Shown: in pieces, positions 24,594 to 32,936 of the stretch
How the letters are laid out: every line of letters starts with the position of its first letter
Position numbering within the stretch: the stretch's first letter is position 1
NCBI RefSeq assembly: GCF_036567765.1
Contig: NZ_DATCTU010000086.1
Coordinates: 1-42,855, forward strand
Reading direction: 5' to 3'
Length of the DNA stretch: 42,855 bases
Origin: Pseudobacteroides sp.
Lineage (GTDB): Bacteria; Bacillota; Clostridia; Acetivibrionales; DSM-2933
The notes under the pieces: model-generated
Databases searched by the model: none
What the model saw: only the letters and a program-made list of their open reading frames with translations
What the model was told of the DNA's origin: nothing
Translations under genes and position numbers: made by a program

Positions 24594-26015
24594 TTAATAA
24601 GTATAATTAAACCTTATTGCAATCATAATAACATCGCTCATGTTGATTGCACCGTCTTTATTAATATCATAATTAGCATTATACTTGTTTGTTCCCTGTG
24701 TAGCATTAAAGCATACAGCCAATTGTATTACGTCAGCCATGTTTACAGCCCTGTCTCCATTTACATCTTCAGGTACCAAATTACTTGATTGTTTTGTTGG
24801 GGTTGGAGTGTTCGATGGTACACTAGTAGGAGTATTAGTTGGTGTAGGTGATGAAGGAGTATACTTTAAAGGATTTGGGAAGTTTCCAGTCATATGAAGT
24901 AAAACCATCATTCTTAAGCTATTGCCATAGTAAGAATAACCTGCGGAATAAGGATCTTCATTCCTCAAACAATTTGCGTACATTTCTTTTGCATAAGCAG
25001 CATCAAAGCCAGTCATGGTACCTGAAGCAATACAAGCTATAAAAGTTGATGAATTTAATGCTTGACCTACTTTGGTACCAGTTATTGAATATCCATCATA
25101 TATATTTGAACCAAGACCTTTGAAGAATTTGGACATTGCATCACAAATAGTTTTTGCTTGTGCTGTTCCATACCAGCTGTAATCTACTGCTATTCTCCAT
25201 GGAGTACGTACTGCATCGTATTTGAAATCAAATCCTTGACCGGATGCCTGCGTACCTTGTGCGGTACACCAGTCTGGGACTAATCCTGTAGAGCTGTTTC
25301 GGCATTTGTTGAGTATTTCGTAACACTTGTCGGCAACCCTAAGCCAGTTCTGATCGCCTGTAAACTCAGCATATACCCTATAATAGCCTGGTGCAAAGTA
25401 TGAAGGGTTTGTTACATTTGAACCGCCCCAGCTATCTCCAGGCTTCAATACAAATGTACCTGACTCAACTTCTTTAGCCATCATGTTTCTAAGAAGTGTT
25501 TTAGCATCAGCATCATAAGTGGAACCCCATTTTCTTGAAGCGAATATGAGTGCTATTGCCATATCTTCTTCTGCGTCAGTAGCAGCACCGCTACCGCCTG
25601 TACCAACAAAGTTGCCATTAGCATCAACATGCCAGCCCATTAATCCGTTAGAATTAAAGTGAGCTTTTGCATATCTCCAAAGCCCGTCAAACGTTGTTTT
25701 GTCATCAAAGTAAGCAGACAGTATCATACCATAAGCTATACCTTCTGATACTGTATCATATCCGTCGGTTGAACCTCTCTGAACTCTCAGGTTTCCGCCT
25801 GCACCGTTTTGTGTTACACGAGCAGCTTTCCATTCGTTGTAATCAGTTAGAAGAGCGGAATTAGCTTCTGTCTGATTTGGTGCCTGAGAACTCAAACCAC
25901 CGATATATGTGACGTTATAAGGAAATGACAGATCTGCTGCATAGCTGACATTAAATGAAGCAATGGAAGACACTAATAATGCACAAATTAAGAATAACAA
26001 ACCTAATTTTTTCAT
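24594..26015 (-). CDS. Secreted glycoside hydrolase family 8 with C-terminal dockerin (endoglucanase-like)
   Basis: 473 residues. Signal peptide 1-27 (KKLGLLFLICALLVSS, ending SYAA). The GH8 catalytic domain spans about 30-385 and closely resembles CelA of Clostridium thermocellum. The proton donor Glu91 is in YDTVSEGIAYGM, and Asp267 in FKYDAVR matches the CelA catalytic base Asp278. ATDAEEDMAIALIFA and LVPDWC are also kept. These residues place it in the GH8 group with an Asp base, mostly beta-1,4-glucanases; xylanase, chitosanase or lichenase activity cannot be excluded. A Pro/Thr linker (388-410) leads to a dockerin (414-470) with loops DVNGDRAVNMAD and DINKDGAINMSD. The start has AGGGGA about 12 bases upstream. 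The enzyme is likely exported and bound to a cohesin scaffold. Confidence 0.93.
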   Translation of the reverse strand: MKKLGLLFLICALLVSSIASFNVSYAADLSFPYNVTYIGGLSSQAPNQTEANSALLTDYNEWKAARVTQNGAGGNLRVQRGSTDGYDTVSEGIAYGMILSAYFDDKTTFDGLWRYAKAHFNSNGLMGWHVDANGNFVGTGGSGAATDAEEDMAIALIFASRKWGSTYDADAKTLLRNMMAKEVESGTFVLKPGDSWGGSNVTNPSYFAPGYYRVYAEFTGDQNWLRVADKCYEILNKCRNSSTGLVPDWCTAQGTQASGQGFDFKYDAVRTPWRIAVDYSWYGTAQAKTICDAMSKFFKGLGSNIYDGYSITGTKVGQALNSSTFIACIASGTMTGFDAAYAKEMYANCLRNEDPYSAGYSYYGNSLRMMVLLHMTGNFPNPLKYTPSSPTPTNTPTSVPSNTPTPTKQSSNLVPEDVNGDRAVNMADVIQLAVCFNATQGTNKYNANYDINKDGAINMSDVIMIAIRFNYTY

Positions 26016-26124
26016 TTTAATTAATTTCCCCTTTCAAAATTCAATTTAAATTTACAGTACACTCCAATAAATAAAACTTAAGATTAATATGTAACTTATA
26101 CCTTAACCTAAGGTATGATTAAAA

Positions 26125-26198
26125 AATTACTTACGCTTCTGAGCGGGTGTTGACGAGCTAAGTTAACACATGAGCGAAATTTTATAGCGGAAGTTATT
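26125..26198. repeat. Interspersed palindromic element, copy A
   Basis: The outer arms AATTACTTACGCT and AGCGGAAGTTATT pair with two mismatches. An inner hairpin GTGTTGAC (26147-26154) / GTTAACAC (26162-26169) has a 7-base loop. It is homologous to copy B at 32950-33022; the inner arms differ by a change that keeps pairing (G-C versus G-T). It lies about 110 bases upstream of the GH8 start. Confidence 0.75.
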
Positions 26199-26367
26199 TT
26201 TTGATCGTACCTAAATTTAAAGAACACCAACTTAACAGTTAGCTATCTTCTAATCTGTTTGCACCTCCTAATCCAAATAAATAAATTAAATTAATGTTTA
26301 TATATTAAAATCATACAGTTTTTGCAGCTATTAATTTAGCTGAAAAAATTTATGATTTTAACTTAAA

Positions 26368-26433
26368 AGCGGGGTTACAAAGCTATTTATTACTTTATAT
26401 GTTAAGGAGTGTATGTTAACATATAACCCTGCT
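26368..26433. other. Nested hairpin in the GH8/CYTH spacer
   Basis: Outer arms AGCGGGGTTA (26368-26377) and TAACCCTGCT (26424-26433) pair over 10 bp with one G-T on the plus strand. An inner perfect 9-bp hairpin ATATGTTAA (26397-26405) / TTAACATAT (26416-26424) abuts the right arm and has a loop containing GGAG. The structure is GC-rich amid AT-rich sequence. Its role is unknown; it could be a structured leader, terminator or mobile remnant. Confidence 0.4.
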
Positions 26434-26718
26434 CTTATTTATTAAAAGCATAATTAATTTGCATTGGCTATAATATCATAAAAAATTCATAAATGGAACT
26501 GTGTAAAATGATAAATATAATATGAGGCACAAAAATAGTTAGGAAGAATGCTTGAATAACTTATTTGATTCTTTTTAAGTAAATGCTCATTTATAAATTA
26601 ACAAAAAACTACTTCTTGGATATACATATATAAATTGCTTTTAATATAAATTAATTTTATCACAAAATTTTTAAGGACAAAACCATAAAATGAAATTTGT
26701 TTATATTATAAAGTAAAC

Positions 26719-27195
26719 TTATATTACGCTATCCCATTTTGTATAGGGATTCTTTATCAGGCTTGAATTATAATACTTTGACTCACCTGTAACTTCCTTG
26801 CCAATCCAGCTTGGAATGCTGAACTTTTGATTCTCATTATCAAGCTCTATTTCAGCAACAACAAGTCCCTCATTTTCACCGTGAAATTCATCTATTTCCC
26901 AAATAAATCCTTCATGGGGTACACTATATCTATGTTTCTCTATTAGAGGCTTGGTGCATAAATTCTCTAACATTTCCCGTGCATCATCTACAGGTATTTC
27001 ATATTCATACTCCGCCCTTTTTATACCCTCGTGAGGTCCTTTGATGGTAATATAGCCCTTCGCTCCAGCTATCCTTACCCTGACAACCCTTCCCTTCCCT
27101 GAGCAGATATACCCCTGCATGTACGGGACACCTTTCGACATATTTTTGTAATCATCACTTTGGGTAAGAAACTTTCTTTCTATCTCGCTTCCCAT
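26719..27195 (-). CDS. CYTH domain protein (triphosphate tunnel metalloenzyme family)
   Basis: 158 residues, close to the usual size of single-domain bacterial CYTH proteins. The defining ExExK motif is at the N-terminus (GSEIERKF: Glu4, Glu6, Lys8). It is followed by the tunnel strands VVRVRIAGAKGYITIKG, AEYEYEIPVDDA, IEKHRYSVPHEGFIWEIDEF and LVVAEIELDNE, all rich in alternating charged residues. Bacterial relatives hydrolyse inorganic triphosphate, and some are class IV adenylate or thiamine triphosphate enzymes; tripolyphosphatase is the more likely guess. The start has AAGGTG 9 bases upstream. It has its own predicted promoter just downstream of a minus-strand terminator, so it is transcribed alone. 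Confidence 0.88.
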   Translation of the reverse strand: MGSEIERKFLTQSDDYKNMSKGVPYMQGYICSGKGRVVRVRIAGAKGYITIKGPHEGIKRAEYEYEIPVDDAREMLENLCTKPLIEKHRYSVPHEGFIWEIDEFHGENEGLVVAEIELDNENQKFSIPSWIGKEVTGESKYYNSSLIKNPYTKWDSVI

Positions 27196-27247
27196 CTAAT
27201 TGTCACACCTTTCAAGGAATTGTACATGAGCTTTCATCAATAAAAAT

Positions 27248-27276
27248 ATTATAAATATATTTATTTCCCAAAACAA
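27248..27276 (-). promoter_or_regulatory. Predicted promoter of the CYTH gene
   Basis: On the minus strand TTGTTT (27271-27276), 17 bases, then TATAAT (27248-27253). The -10 is perfect. The -35 overlaps the T-tract of the upstream terminator. Confidence 0.6.
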
Positions 27277-27323
27277 TAAAAAAATACCCGTGCATTCTAT
27301 TTGAGAAGGGAGAATGCAACGGG
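27271..27323 (-). terminator. Orphan minus-strand Rho-independent terminator
   Basis: On the minus strand CCCGTTGCATTCT pairs with AGAATGCACGGG (12 bp with one bulged base). A TATTTTTTTATTG tract follows. The T-tract exists only on the minus side. It lies upstream of the CYTH promoter, so it must end some other minus-strand transcript. Confidence 0.75.
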
Positions 27324-27719
27324 ACATAGGGGAGTAACTAGTTAATAATTACTCGTGAATAATATATAACATATCAAATAAAAAATAAATAGTTTTTTAT
27401 AAAAATGCAGAAAACGACAAGAATTTCACTAATGTGCAACAGATTGTATTGATGTGAGCAGGAAATTTTGGGGAAAGCAACAATTTGTTAATAGACTTTG
27501 AAGAGAAATTGAACTAATTAAAGGAGTTTTTCTATGTAAAATAAACAAGTAAACTTAATTTTCCAATTACGCATTCAAAAGGCTTATGTAAGTGGTCTTT
27601 GGGAAAGATTTATGATATTGTTATATATAAATTAAGTGAATACATTAAGAAGCAAATGATGATTTTTATTTACAGATATATTATAACATTTAATTATAAA
27701 TATTGCTACTGTATTTTTT

Positions 27720-27748
27720 TTGACTTTATTATGTATATAAATTAAAAT
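27720..27748 (+). promoter_or_regulatory. Predicted promoter of the DUF89-yerC operon
   Basis: TTGACT (27720-27725), 17 bases, TAAAAT (27743-27748): a near-consensus sigma-A promoter, with the start codon about 50 bases further on. Confidence 0.7.
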
Positions 27749-27798
27749 AATAGTTGTTTGAAAAGATTAACTGTATTATAAAAAGTGAGGAGTTTAAA

Positions 27799-28662
27799 AT
27801 GAGAGTAGAAGCAGATTGTATTCCCTGTTATCTTAAGCAAGGAATCTCTACATTGAGGATAGCAGGAATGAATGATAAAGAAATAAGCAGTACAATTAAT
27901 AGTGTACTTGGTATTATCAACCAACTCAGCTTGGAGGAAACGCCATGCTATAATTCGACAGTTGTGCTGAGAAAAATATATGACATTATAGGTATAATAG
28001 ATCCATATAAGGAAGCAAAAATAAAATGGAATGATTATGCATTAAACCAATATAAGGATTTTTCCAGATTGGTGGAGAAGTCCGATGATAGGCTGCATAA
28101 AGCATTTAAAGTAGCGGTGGCAGGAAATATTATAGATATGGGAATTACTCCTGATTTTGATGTTGATCTGGCTATGAATGAAATCACGGATAAGGAATTC
28201 GATCATGACGATTATAATGATTTAAAGCCTATGCTTAAAAATGCTAAAACAGTAATGATTCTTGGCGACAACAGCGGAGAAATTGTATTTGATATGGTGC
28301 TTGTCGAGGAGTTTAAGAGGCTTGGACTAAATGTGGTATATTCTGTTAAAGGAGGCCCCATATTAAATGACTCTACCATGGAGGATGCGGTACAGGTTGG
28401 ATTGACCTCGATATGCGAGGTAGTGGATACAGGTAATGACCTTCTTGGTGTTGTTTTTGAGAAAAGTTCACAGGCGTTTATCGAGGCATTTAAGAGGGCC
28501 GATATAATAATTTCAAAGGGGCAGGCAAATTTTGAGTCCCTTGAAGGCAGCAAAAGAGCTGGAGATAAAACATTTTTTGTGCTAAGGGCCAAATGTCCTT
28601 TAGTTGCCAAATGCCTCGGTGTTGAGTTTGGAGATATTGTTTTAAAAAGAAACAGGAGTTGA
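27799..28662 (+). CDS. DUF89 / ARMT1-like family protein (putative metal-dependent phosphatase)
   Basis: 287 residues. The ATG at 27799 was chosen over an upstream ATG at 27754 because GTGAGGAG lies 7 bases before it, the predicted promoter would start transcripts near 27755, and the family normally begins with this MRVEADCIPCY sequence. Family signatures are CIPC (7-10), ILGDNSGEIVFD (154-165), VKGGPILND (183-191), SKGQANFESL (239-248) and the C-terminal LGVEFGDIVL. DUF89 proteins are metal-dependent phosphatases proposed to clear damaged or unwanted sugar phosphates (damage-control enzymes). The conserved Asp and Asn in GDN and QAN bind the metal in characterised relatives. The specific substrate is unknown. 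It overlaps the next gene by one base. Confidence 0.88.
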   Translation: MRVEADCIPCYLKQGISTLRIAGMNDKEISSTINSVLGIINQLSLEETPCYNSTVVLRKIYDIIGIIDPYKEAKIKWNDYALNQYKDFSRLVEKSDDRLHKAFKVAVAGNIIDMGITPDFDVDLAMNEITDKEFDHDDYNDLKPMLKNAKTVMILGDNSGEIVFDMVLVEEFKRLGLNVVYSVKGGPILNDSTMEDAVQVGLTSICEVVDTGNDLLGVVFEKSSQAFIEAFKRADIIISKGQANFESLEGSKRAGDKTFFVLRAKCPLVAKCLGVEFGDIVLKRNRS

Positions 28663-28955
28663 TGGATTTGAATTCCAAGATTAGGGATGAAAATACAGAC
28701 AAGCTTTTTGAAGCTATATTATTGTTGAATGATATAGATGAGTGCTATAGCTTTTTCGAAGATTTATGCACCGTATCGGAGATAAAGGCATTGGCCCAGA
28801 GGCTTGAAGTAGCCAAAATGCTGAAAAAGGGTGTAACATATACCGAAATTGCTGAAAAGACCGGGGCAAGCACAGCTACAATCAGCAGGGTTAACAGGTG
28901 CTTGAACTATGGTGCTGACGGTTACAAAATGGTCATTGAAAGACTTGAAAAATAG
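28662..28955 (+). CDS. TrpR/YerC-YecD family DNA-binding protein
   Basis: 97 residues when started at the ATG at 28662, which overlaps the DUF89 stop as TGATG, the arrangement of translationally coupled genes. AGGAG ends only 3 bases before this ATG, so the TTG at 28668 is also possible. The TrpR-superfamily helix-turn-helix is clear: EIKALAQRLEVAKMLKKG followed by TYTEIAEKTGASTATISRVN. YerC/YecD proteins are small, all-helical, presumably dimeric regulators whose ligands and targets are largely unknown. Co-expression with a DUF89 phosphatase suggests, but does not show, a link to metabolite control. Confidence 0.88.
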   Translation: MDLNSKIRDENTDKLFEAILLLNDIDECYSFFEDLCTVSEIKALAQRLEVAKMLKKGVTYTEIAEKTGASTATISRVNRCLNYGADGYKMVIERLEK

Positions 28956-29020
28956 GTCTAAATTTTTTGTTTCAAACTACAAAAATAAACTTTTAATATA
29001 TATAAATATTCGTTTTTTAC

Positions 29021-29049
29021 TTGATTAAATTCAATTATTCGGGTATTAT
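29021..29049 (+). promoter_or_regulatory. Predicted promoter of the 29132 - DUF5317 - secA operon
   Basis: TTGATT (29021-29026), 17 bases, TATTAT (29044-29049). The transcript would include the half-copy of the palindromic element at 29066-29090 in its leader. Confidence 0.6.
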
Positions 29050-29065
29050 TACTATATTAAAAGCT

Positions 29066-29090
29066 ATTATAGCGGAAGTTATTTTTTCAT
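29066..29090. repeat. Interspersed palindromic element, copy C (right half only)
   Basis: TATAGCGGAAGTTATTTTTT at 29069-29088 is identical to the right arm and flank of copy A (26184-26203). The left arm and inner hairpin are missing. It lies in the leader of the next gene. Confidence 0.6.
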
Positions 29091-29131
29091 CATGACTTAA
29101 TATAAATGTTAGAAATTTTGAGGGTTGGTAC

Positions 29132-29560
29132 ATGTTTAAGAAGCTGTTTATAAGCCTTATAATATTATCAGCATTAACAGCCGATGGGACTGCAGTTTTT
29201 CCAGCAGCCTATTATGACATGCTTATTTTTGCGGACTGCCAATCCGATATATTGGGTGAACCGGATGAAGGACCTGTGCTTATATCGGCAGGCGATGCAC
29301 ACGATATAAAATCATATGAAATTTCAGGCTATTCATGGGTTAGTTCGGGTATTAATATTAAATATAGTGCCGGACTTAATATTAAAGAGCCTTTATTCAA
29401 GAAGAAGCTATTTTTTGGGACTGATAAATATAGTTTAAAAGATAACCTTACTGAAAAAGTTATTTGTTCAGATATTATAAATATAAGATGGGACTATTCA
29501 AATAATGATCTTGTATTAAATTATACCGATTCTTCACCGCCTTTCAATTATACCATGTAA
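29132..29560 (+). CDS. Small secreted protein of unknown function
   Basis: 142 residues. The N-terminus (MFKKLFISLIILSALTADG, then AVFPAAYY) is a plausible signal peptide of about 25 residues. The mature part is short, with strands such as YEISGYSWVSSGINIKYSAG and ends with a Ser/Pro/aromatic tail. No family was recognised and no catalytic motif is visible. It starts with ATG after GAGGGTTGG, lies 25 bases before the DUF5317 gene and follows a good promoter, so it is probably real and the first gene of the secA operon. An extracytoplasmic lipid- or wall-linked role is only a guess. Confidence 0.6.
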   Translation: MFKKLFISLIILSALTADGTAVFPAAYYDMLIFADCQSDILGEPDEGPVLISAGDAHDIKSYEISGYSWVSSGINIKYSAGLNIKEPLFKKKLFFGTDKYSLKDNLTEKVICSDIINIRWDYSNNDLVLNYTDSSPPFNYTM

Positions 29561-29585
29561 TTCCATACTACATTGGGGTGATTTT

Positions 29586-30167
29586 ATGTTATACCTTGTA
29601 GTTGTTATTCTAGGAGCTGCTTTTGGGATAGTTGCAAAAGGTAGGATCTCCAACATTATAAATCTTAAATTTGAGAAATTATGGCTTCTCTTGATTGTGG
29701 TCATTATTCAGACTGCAATAAGGGTTTTAGCCTTAAGAGGATTGATTGATGCCCAAAAGTACAGTTTCATTGTTCATGGGGCAGCATTCGCTCTTCTGCT
29801 GATAGTGCTTTGGTATAACAGGAAGCTTCTGGGAATACTTGTTATAGGCATCGGCAGTCTTGCGAACATTCTTGTCATGATGGTAAATGGAGGAATGATG
29901 CCTGTCAGTTCACAATTGCTAAAAAACACAGGGGGACTGTCAAGCAGCCTGGAACTCTTGAAAAGTGGCACCGATGGAAAGCATATTCTTATTAATGAAA
30001 CCACAAAACTTAGGTTTCTAGCCGATATTATTGAAATGCCGCCCTTTATAGGATGGCTGATGCCAATAGTGAGTATCGGAGACTTAGTTGTTGCAGTTGG
30101 AATTTTTTTATTGGTATTCTTTGCAGTCAAGGATACCCAACGACCATGGTTGCAAAATCGAAAGTGA
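29586..30167 (+). CDS. DUF5317 family membrane protein
   Basis: 193 residues with about five hydrophobic spans (near 1-15, 33-50, 60-78, 82-100 and 160-182). The conserved motif VNGGMMPVS follows span 4, and the segment FLADIIEMPPFIGWLMPIVSIGDLVVAVGIF is typical of the family. The function of DUF5317 is unknown. The ATG follows GGGGTG. The gene is 30 bases before secA and likely co-transcribed. Its last codons overlap the second copy of a short hairpin repeat (30143-30175), which therefore shapes the C-terminal residues WLQNRK. Confidence 0.82.
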   Translation: MLYLVVVILGAAFGIVAKGRISNIINLKFEKLWLLLIVVIIQTAIRVLALRGLIDAQKYSFIVHGAAFALLLIVLWYNRKLLGILVIGIGSLANILVMMVNGGMMPVSSQLLKNTGGLSSSLELLKSGTDGKHILINETTKLRFLADIIEMPPFIGWLMPIVSIGDLVVAVGIFLLVFFAVKDTQRPWLQNRK

Positions 30168-30175
30168 TTTTGTTC
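30143..30175. repeat. Short hairpin repeat, copy 2
   Basis: ACCA-N-GGTTGCAAAATC, 4-5 bases, TGATTTTGT; stem CAAAATC (30153-30159) / GATTTTG (30166-30172). It is near-identical to 23138-23172. It overlaps the 3' end of the DUF5317 gene and the space before secA. Confidence 0.55.
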
Positions 30176-30197
30176 AAATTGAAAGGATGATATCTTT

Positions 30198-32936
30198 ATG
30201 TTGATAAAAAATATTATAGAAAAATTTATTGGAAGTTACAGCGAAAGAGAACTTAAAAGAATTCAGCCGTTTGTTGATGAAATAAATGAGATTGAGCCTG
30301 AGATTAAAGCACTGACAGATGAACAGTTGCGGGCTAAGACCTTTGAGTTTAAGGAAAAAATAGCAAAAGGTGAAGCAACGATAGATGACCTGATGGTGGA
30401 AGCTTTTGCAGTTGTCAGAGAAGCAGGTATAAGGGTTCTTGGAATGAGGCATTTCGATGTACAGTTAATAGGTGGTATTGTTTTGCATCAGGGAAGAATA
30501 GCAGAAATGAAAACCGGTGAAGGTAAGACTCTTGTTGCTACACTTCCTGTTTATTTAAATGCACTTGAGGGTAAAGGCGTTCATGTTGTAACGGTCAATG
30601 ATTACCTGGCAAGACGTGATAGTGAGTGGATGGGTAAGATTTATAGATTTTTAGGACTCACAGTAGGTCTTATAGTGCACGATATGGATAATGAAGAAAG
30701 AAGAAAAGCATATAACTGTGATATAACCTACGGAACCAACAATGAATTCGGGTTTGACTACCTTAGGGACAACATGGTAATTTACAAGGAAGAAAAGGTT
30801 CAGAGAGATCTTCATTATGCCATAGTGGATGAGGTTGACAGTATCCTTGTTGACGAAGCCAGAACACCTCTTATAATATCAGGTGCAGGAGATAAGTCAA
30901 CTGACCTTTATAAAAGGGCAAATGCGTTTGTAGCTAAGCTTAAAGCCAAGGTATTTACTCAAACCGATGACAAACAGCATAATGATGATATTGAAGAGGA
31001 TTATATTGTTGATGAAAAGGCTCATACTGCCAATCTGACCGCAAATGGAGTAAAGAAGGCAGAGCAGTATTTTATGGTTGAAAACCTGTCCGACCCTGAA
31101 AACCTGACTATTTCTCACCACATCAACCAGGCTATCAAAGCACATGGTCTTATGAAAATTGACAGGGATTATGTGGTAAAGGACGGCGAAATTATTATAG
31201 TTGATGAATTTACAGGTCGTCTTATGTACGGAAGAAGGTACAGTGACGGTTTGCACCAGGCCATTGAAGCTAAGGAAGGCGTTAAGGTAGAAAGGGAAAG
31301 TAAAACCCTTGCCACCATCACATTCCAGAATTATTTCAGGATGTACAAAAAGCTTTCAGGTATGACTGGTACCGCTCAGACAGAAGAGCAGGAGTTTCAG
31401 GACATATACAAGCTTGATGTAATAATCATTCCTACAAATAAGCCATTAAGAAGGAAGGATCATCCCGATAGTGTTTATAAAACAGAAATAGGCAAATTCA
31501 ATGCGGTTATAAATGATGTTGTAGAGTGCAACAAAAAAGGCCAGCCAGTATTGATTGGTACAATCTCCATTGAAAGATCCGAGTTTTTAAGCAGCATGCT
31601 TAGAAGACGGGGTGTAAAGCATGAGGTTTTGAATGCTAAGCACCATGACAGAGAAGCTGAGATTGTTGCACAGGCGGGTAGAAAAGGTGCTGTTACCATT
31701 GCAACAAACATGGCAGGTAGAGGTACCGACATAATGCTCGGCGGTAATGCCGAATATATGGCAAAGCAGGAAATGAGAAAGCAGGGCTATGATGAAGAGC
31801 TTATAAGTCAATCAACAAGCTTTAGCGAGACCAAGGATGAGACCATCCTAAATGCCAGAAAGGCCTACCGCGAACTGAATGAGAAATTCAAAAGCCAGAT
31901 AGAAAAGGAAAGAGAAGAGGTTTATGAGGCTGGCGGACTTTTTATAATGGGTACAGAAAGGCATGAGTCAAGACGTATTGACAACCAGTTAAGAGGTCGT
32001 GCAGGTCGTCAGGGAGATATAGGTGCTTCAAGGTTTTATATATCTTTGGAAGATGACCTTATGAGGCTTTTTGGAACAGATAGAATAAAAGGGCTTGTTA
32101 ATGCTTTAGGTCTCGAAGAGGATCAGCCTATTGAGCATAAAATGCTGTCGGGTGCAATTGAAAATGCACAGAAGAGGGTAGAAGGCAAGAACTATCAGAT
32201 AAGAAAGCATGTCCTTCAGTATGACGATGTTATGAACAAACAAAGAGAGGTCATATATGGACAGAGAAGCAAGGTATTAAACGGTGAAAGCCTTAAAGAG
32301 AATTATACAAAAATGATTGAAGGCCTGGCAGAAAGCGTAGTTAAGCTTTATTGTACAGAAACCCCACATCCTGATTTGTGGGACTGGGAAGCTATTGACA
32401 GCTTTTTAGCAAGCGGATTTCTTCCTAAAGGTGAAATAAAGCCTACCAAGGAAGAAATGGAAAGAATGGTTAAAGAAGATGTAAGCGACAAGATACTTGA
32501 GCTTATGACAAAAAGGTACGAAGCTAAGGAACAAGAGCTTGGAACAGATCTCTTGCGTGAATTGGAAAGGGTAATACTTTTAAGGGTTGTTGACCAGAAG
32601 TGGATGGATCATATTGATGCCATGGAGCAGCTAAAGCACGGAATAGGTCTTCGTGCATTCGGACAGAGAGATCCTGTTGTGGAATATAAGTTTGAAGGCT
32701 TTGAAATGTTCGAAGAGATGATTAAAAATATTCAGGAAGACGCATTAAGGCTCATAATGAATACTCATATAGAAAAGGACCAGAGCGTTGAGAGGGAGAG
32801 AGTGGCAGAGCCCACAGCTGCAAGTCATGGCGATGAGCCTAAAAAGGCCATCTCAAAGGGTGCAAAGGTTGGTGCAAACGATCCTTGTCCATGTGGAAGC
32901 GGTAAGAAGTTTAAAAAATGCTGTGGCAGCAATTAA
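30198..32936 (+). CDS. secA: Preprotein translocase ATPase SecA
   Basis: 912 residues, normal for clostridial SecA. It drives export of unfolded preproteins through SecYEG by ATP hydrolysis. Walker A is [11 protein letters not shown] (104-114) and the DEAD-type Walker B is [17 protein letters not shown]. The preprotein cross-linking domain follows, then motif [20 protein letters not shown], the second helicase domain ([26 protein letters not shown]) and the helical wing/scaffold. The C-terminal zinc-binding SEC-C motif [14 protein letters not shown] is intact. The ATG follows AAAGGATG. The gene is last in the operon begun at 29132. The giant protein and GH8 enzyme in this window would be among its clients. 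Confidence 0.98.
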   Translation: MLIKNIIEKFIGSYSERELKRIQPFVDEINEIEPEIKALTDEQLRAKTFEFKEKIAKGEATIDDLMVEAFAVVREAGIRVLGMRHFDVQLIGGIVLHQGRIAEMKTGEGKTLVATLPVYLNALEGKGVHVVTVNDYLARRDSEWMGKIYRFLGLTVGLIVHDMDNEERRKAYNCDITYGTNNEFGFDYLRDNMVIYKEEKVQRDLHYAIVDEVDSILVDEARTPLIISGAGDKSTDLYKRANAFVAKLKAKVFTQTDDKQHNDDIEEDYIVDEKAHTANLTANGVKKAEQYFMVENLSDPENLTISHHINQAIKAHGLMKIDRDYVVKDGEIIIVDEFTGRLMYGRRYSDGLHQAIEAKEGVKVERESKTLATITFQNYFRMYKKLSGMTGTAQTEEQEFQDIYKLDVIIIPTNKPLRRKDHPDSVYKTEIGKFNAVINDVVECNKKGQPVLIGTISIERSEFLSSMLRRRGVKHEVLNAKHHDREAEIVAQAGRKGAVTIATNMAGRGTDIMLGGNAEYMAKQEMRKQGYDEELISQSTSFSETKDETILNARKAYRELNEKFKSQIEKEREEVYEAGGLFIMGTERHESRRIDNQLRGRAGRQGDIGASRFYISLEDDLMRLFGTDRIKGLVNALGLEEDQPIEHKMLSGAIENAQKRVEGKNYQIRKHVLQYDDVMNKQREVIYGQRSKVLNGESLKENYTKMIEGLAESVVKLYCTETPHPDLWDWEAIDSFLASGFLPKGEIKPTKEEMERMVKEDVSDKILELMTKRYEAKEQELGTDLLRELERVILLRVVDQKWMDHIDAMEQLKHGIGLRAFGQRDPVVEYKFEGFEMFEEMIKNIQEDALRLIMNTHIEKDQSVERERVAEPTAASHGDEPKKAISKGAKVGANDPCPCGSGKKFKKCCGSN

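Larger units (their letters stand above)
26016..26718. other. 703-base intergenic region between the GH8 and CYTH genes
   Basis: Both flanking genes are on the minus strand. The space is very AT-rich. It holds the GH8 5' leader and presumably its promoter (none was convincing by eye), a palindromic element at 26125-26198, and a nested hairpin at 26368-26433. I see no credible gene. Confidence 0.7.
27196..27798. other. 603-base divergent intergenic region
   Basis: It separates the CYTH gene (minus) and the DUF89 gene (plus). It holds a promoter for each and a strong minus-strand terminator at 27271-27323 that does not belong to either gene. Between 27330 and 27715 no protein gene is supported. 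A weak minus-strand promoter (TTCACT, 17 bases, TATCAT, at 27612-27640) could feed the terminator. Confidence 0.6.

Noticed and set aside
26368..26380. AGCGGGGTTAC resembles the 3' end of a c-di-GMP-I (GEMM) riboswitch
   Set aside because: The rest of the GEMM core (GCACAGGGCAAA, GGGACGCAAAG) is not present upstream, so it is a chance match.
26413..26445. A 10-codon reading frame (MLTYNPALIY) after AAGGAG
   Set aside because: Spacing to the Shine-Dalgarno is too short, no gene follows on that strand, and the bases are explained by the hairpin.
27754..27798. N-terminal extension of the DUF89 protein
   Set aside because: The extra 15 residues have no ribosome binding site, start at the predicted transcription start and are not expected in the family.
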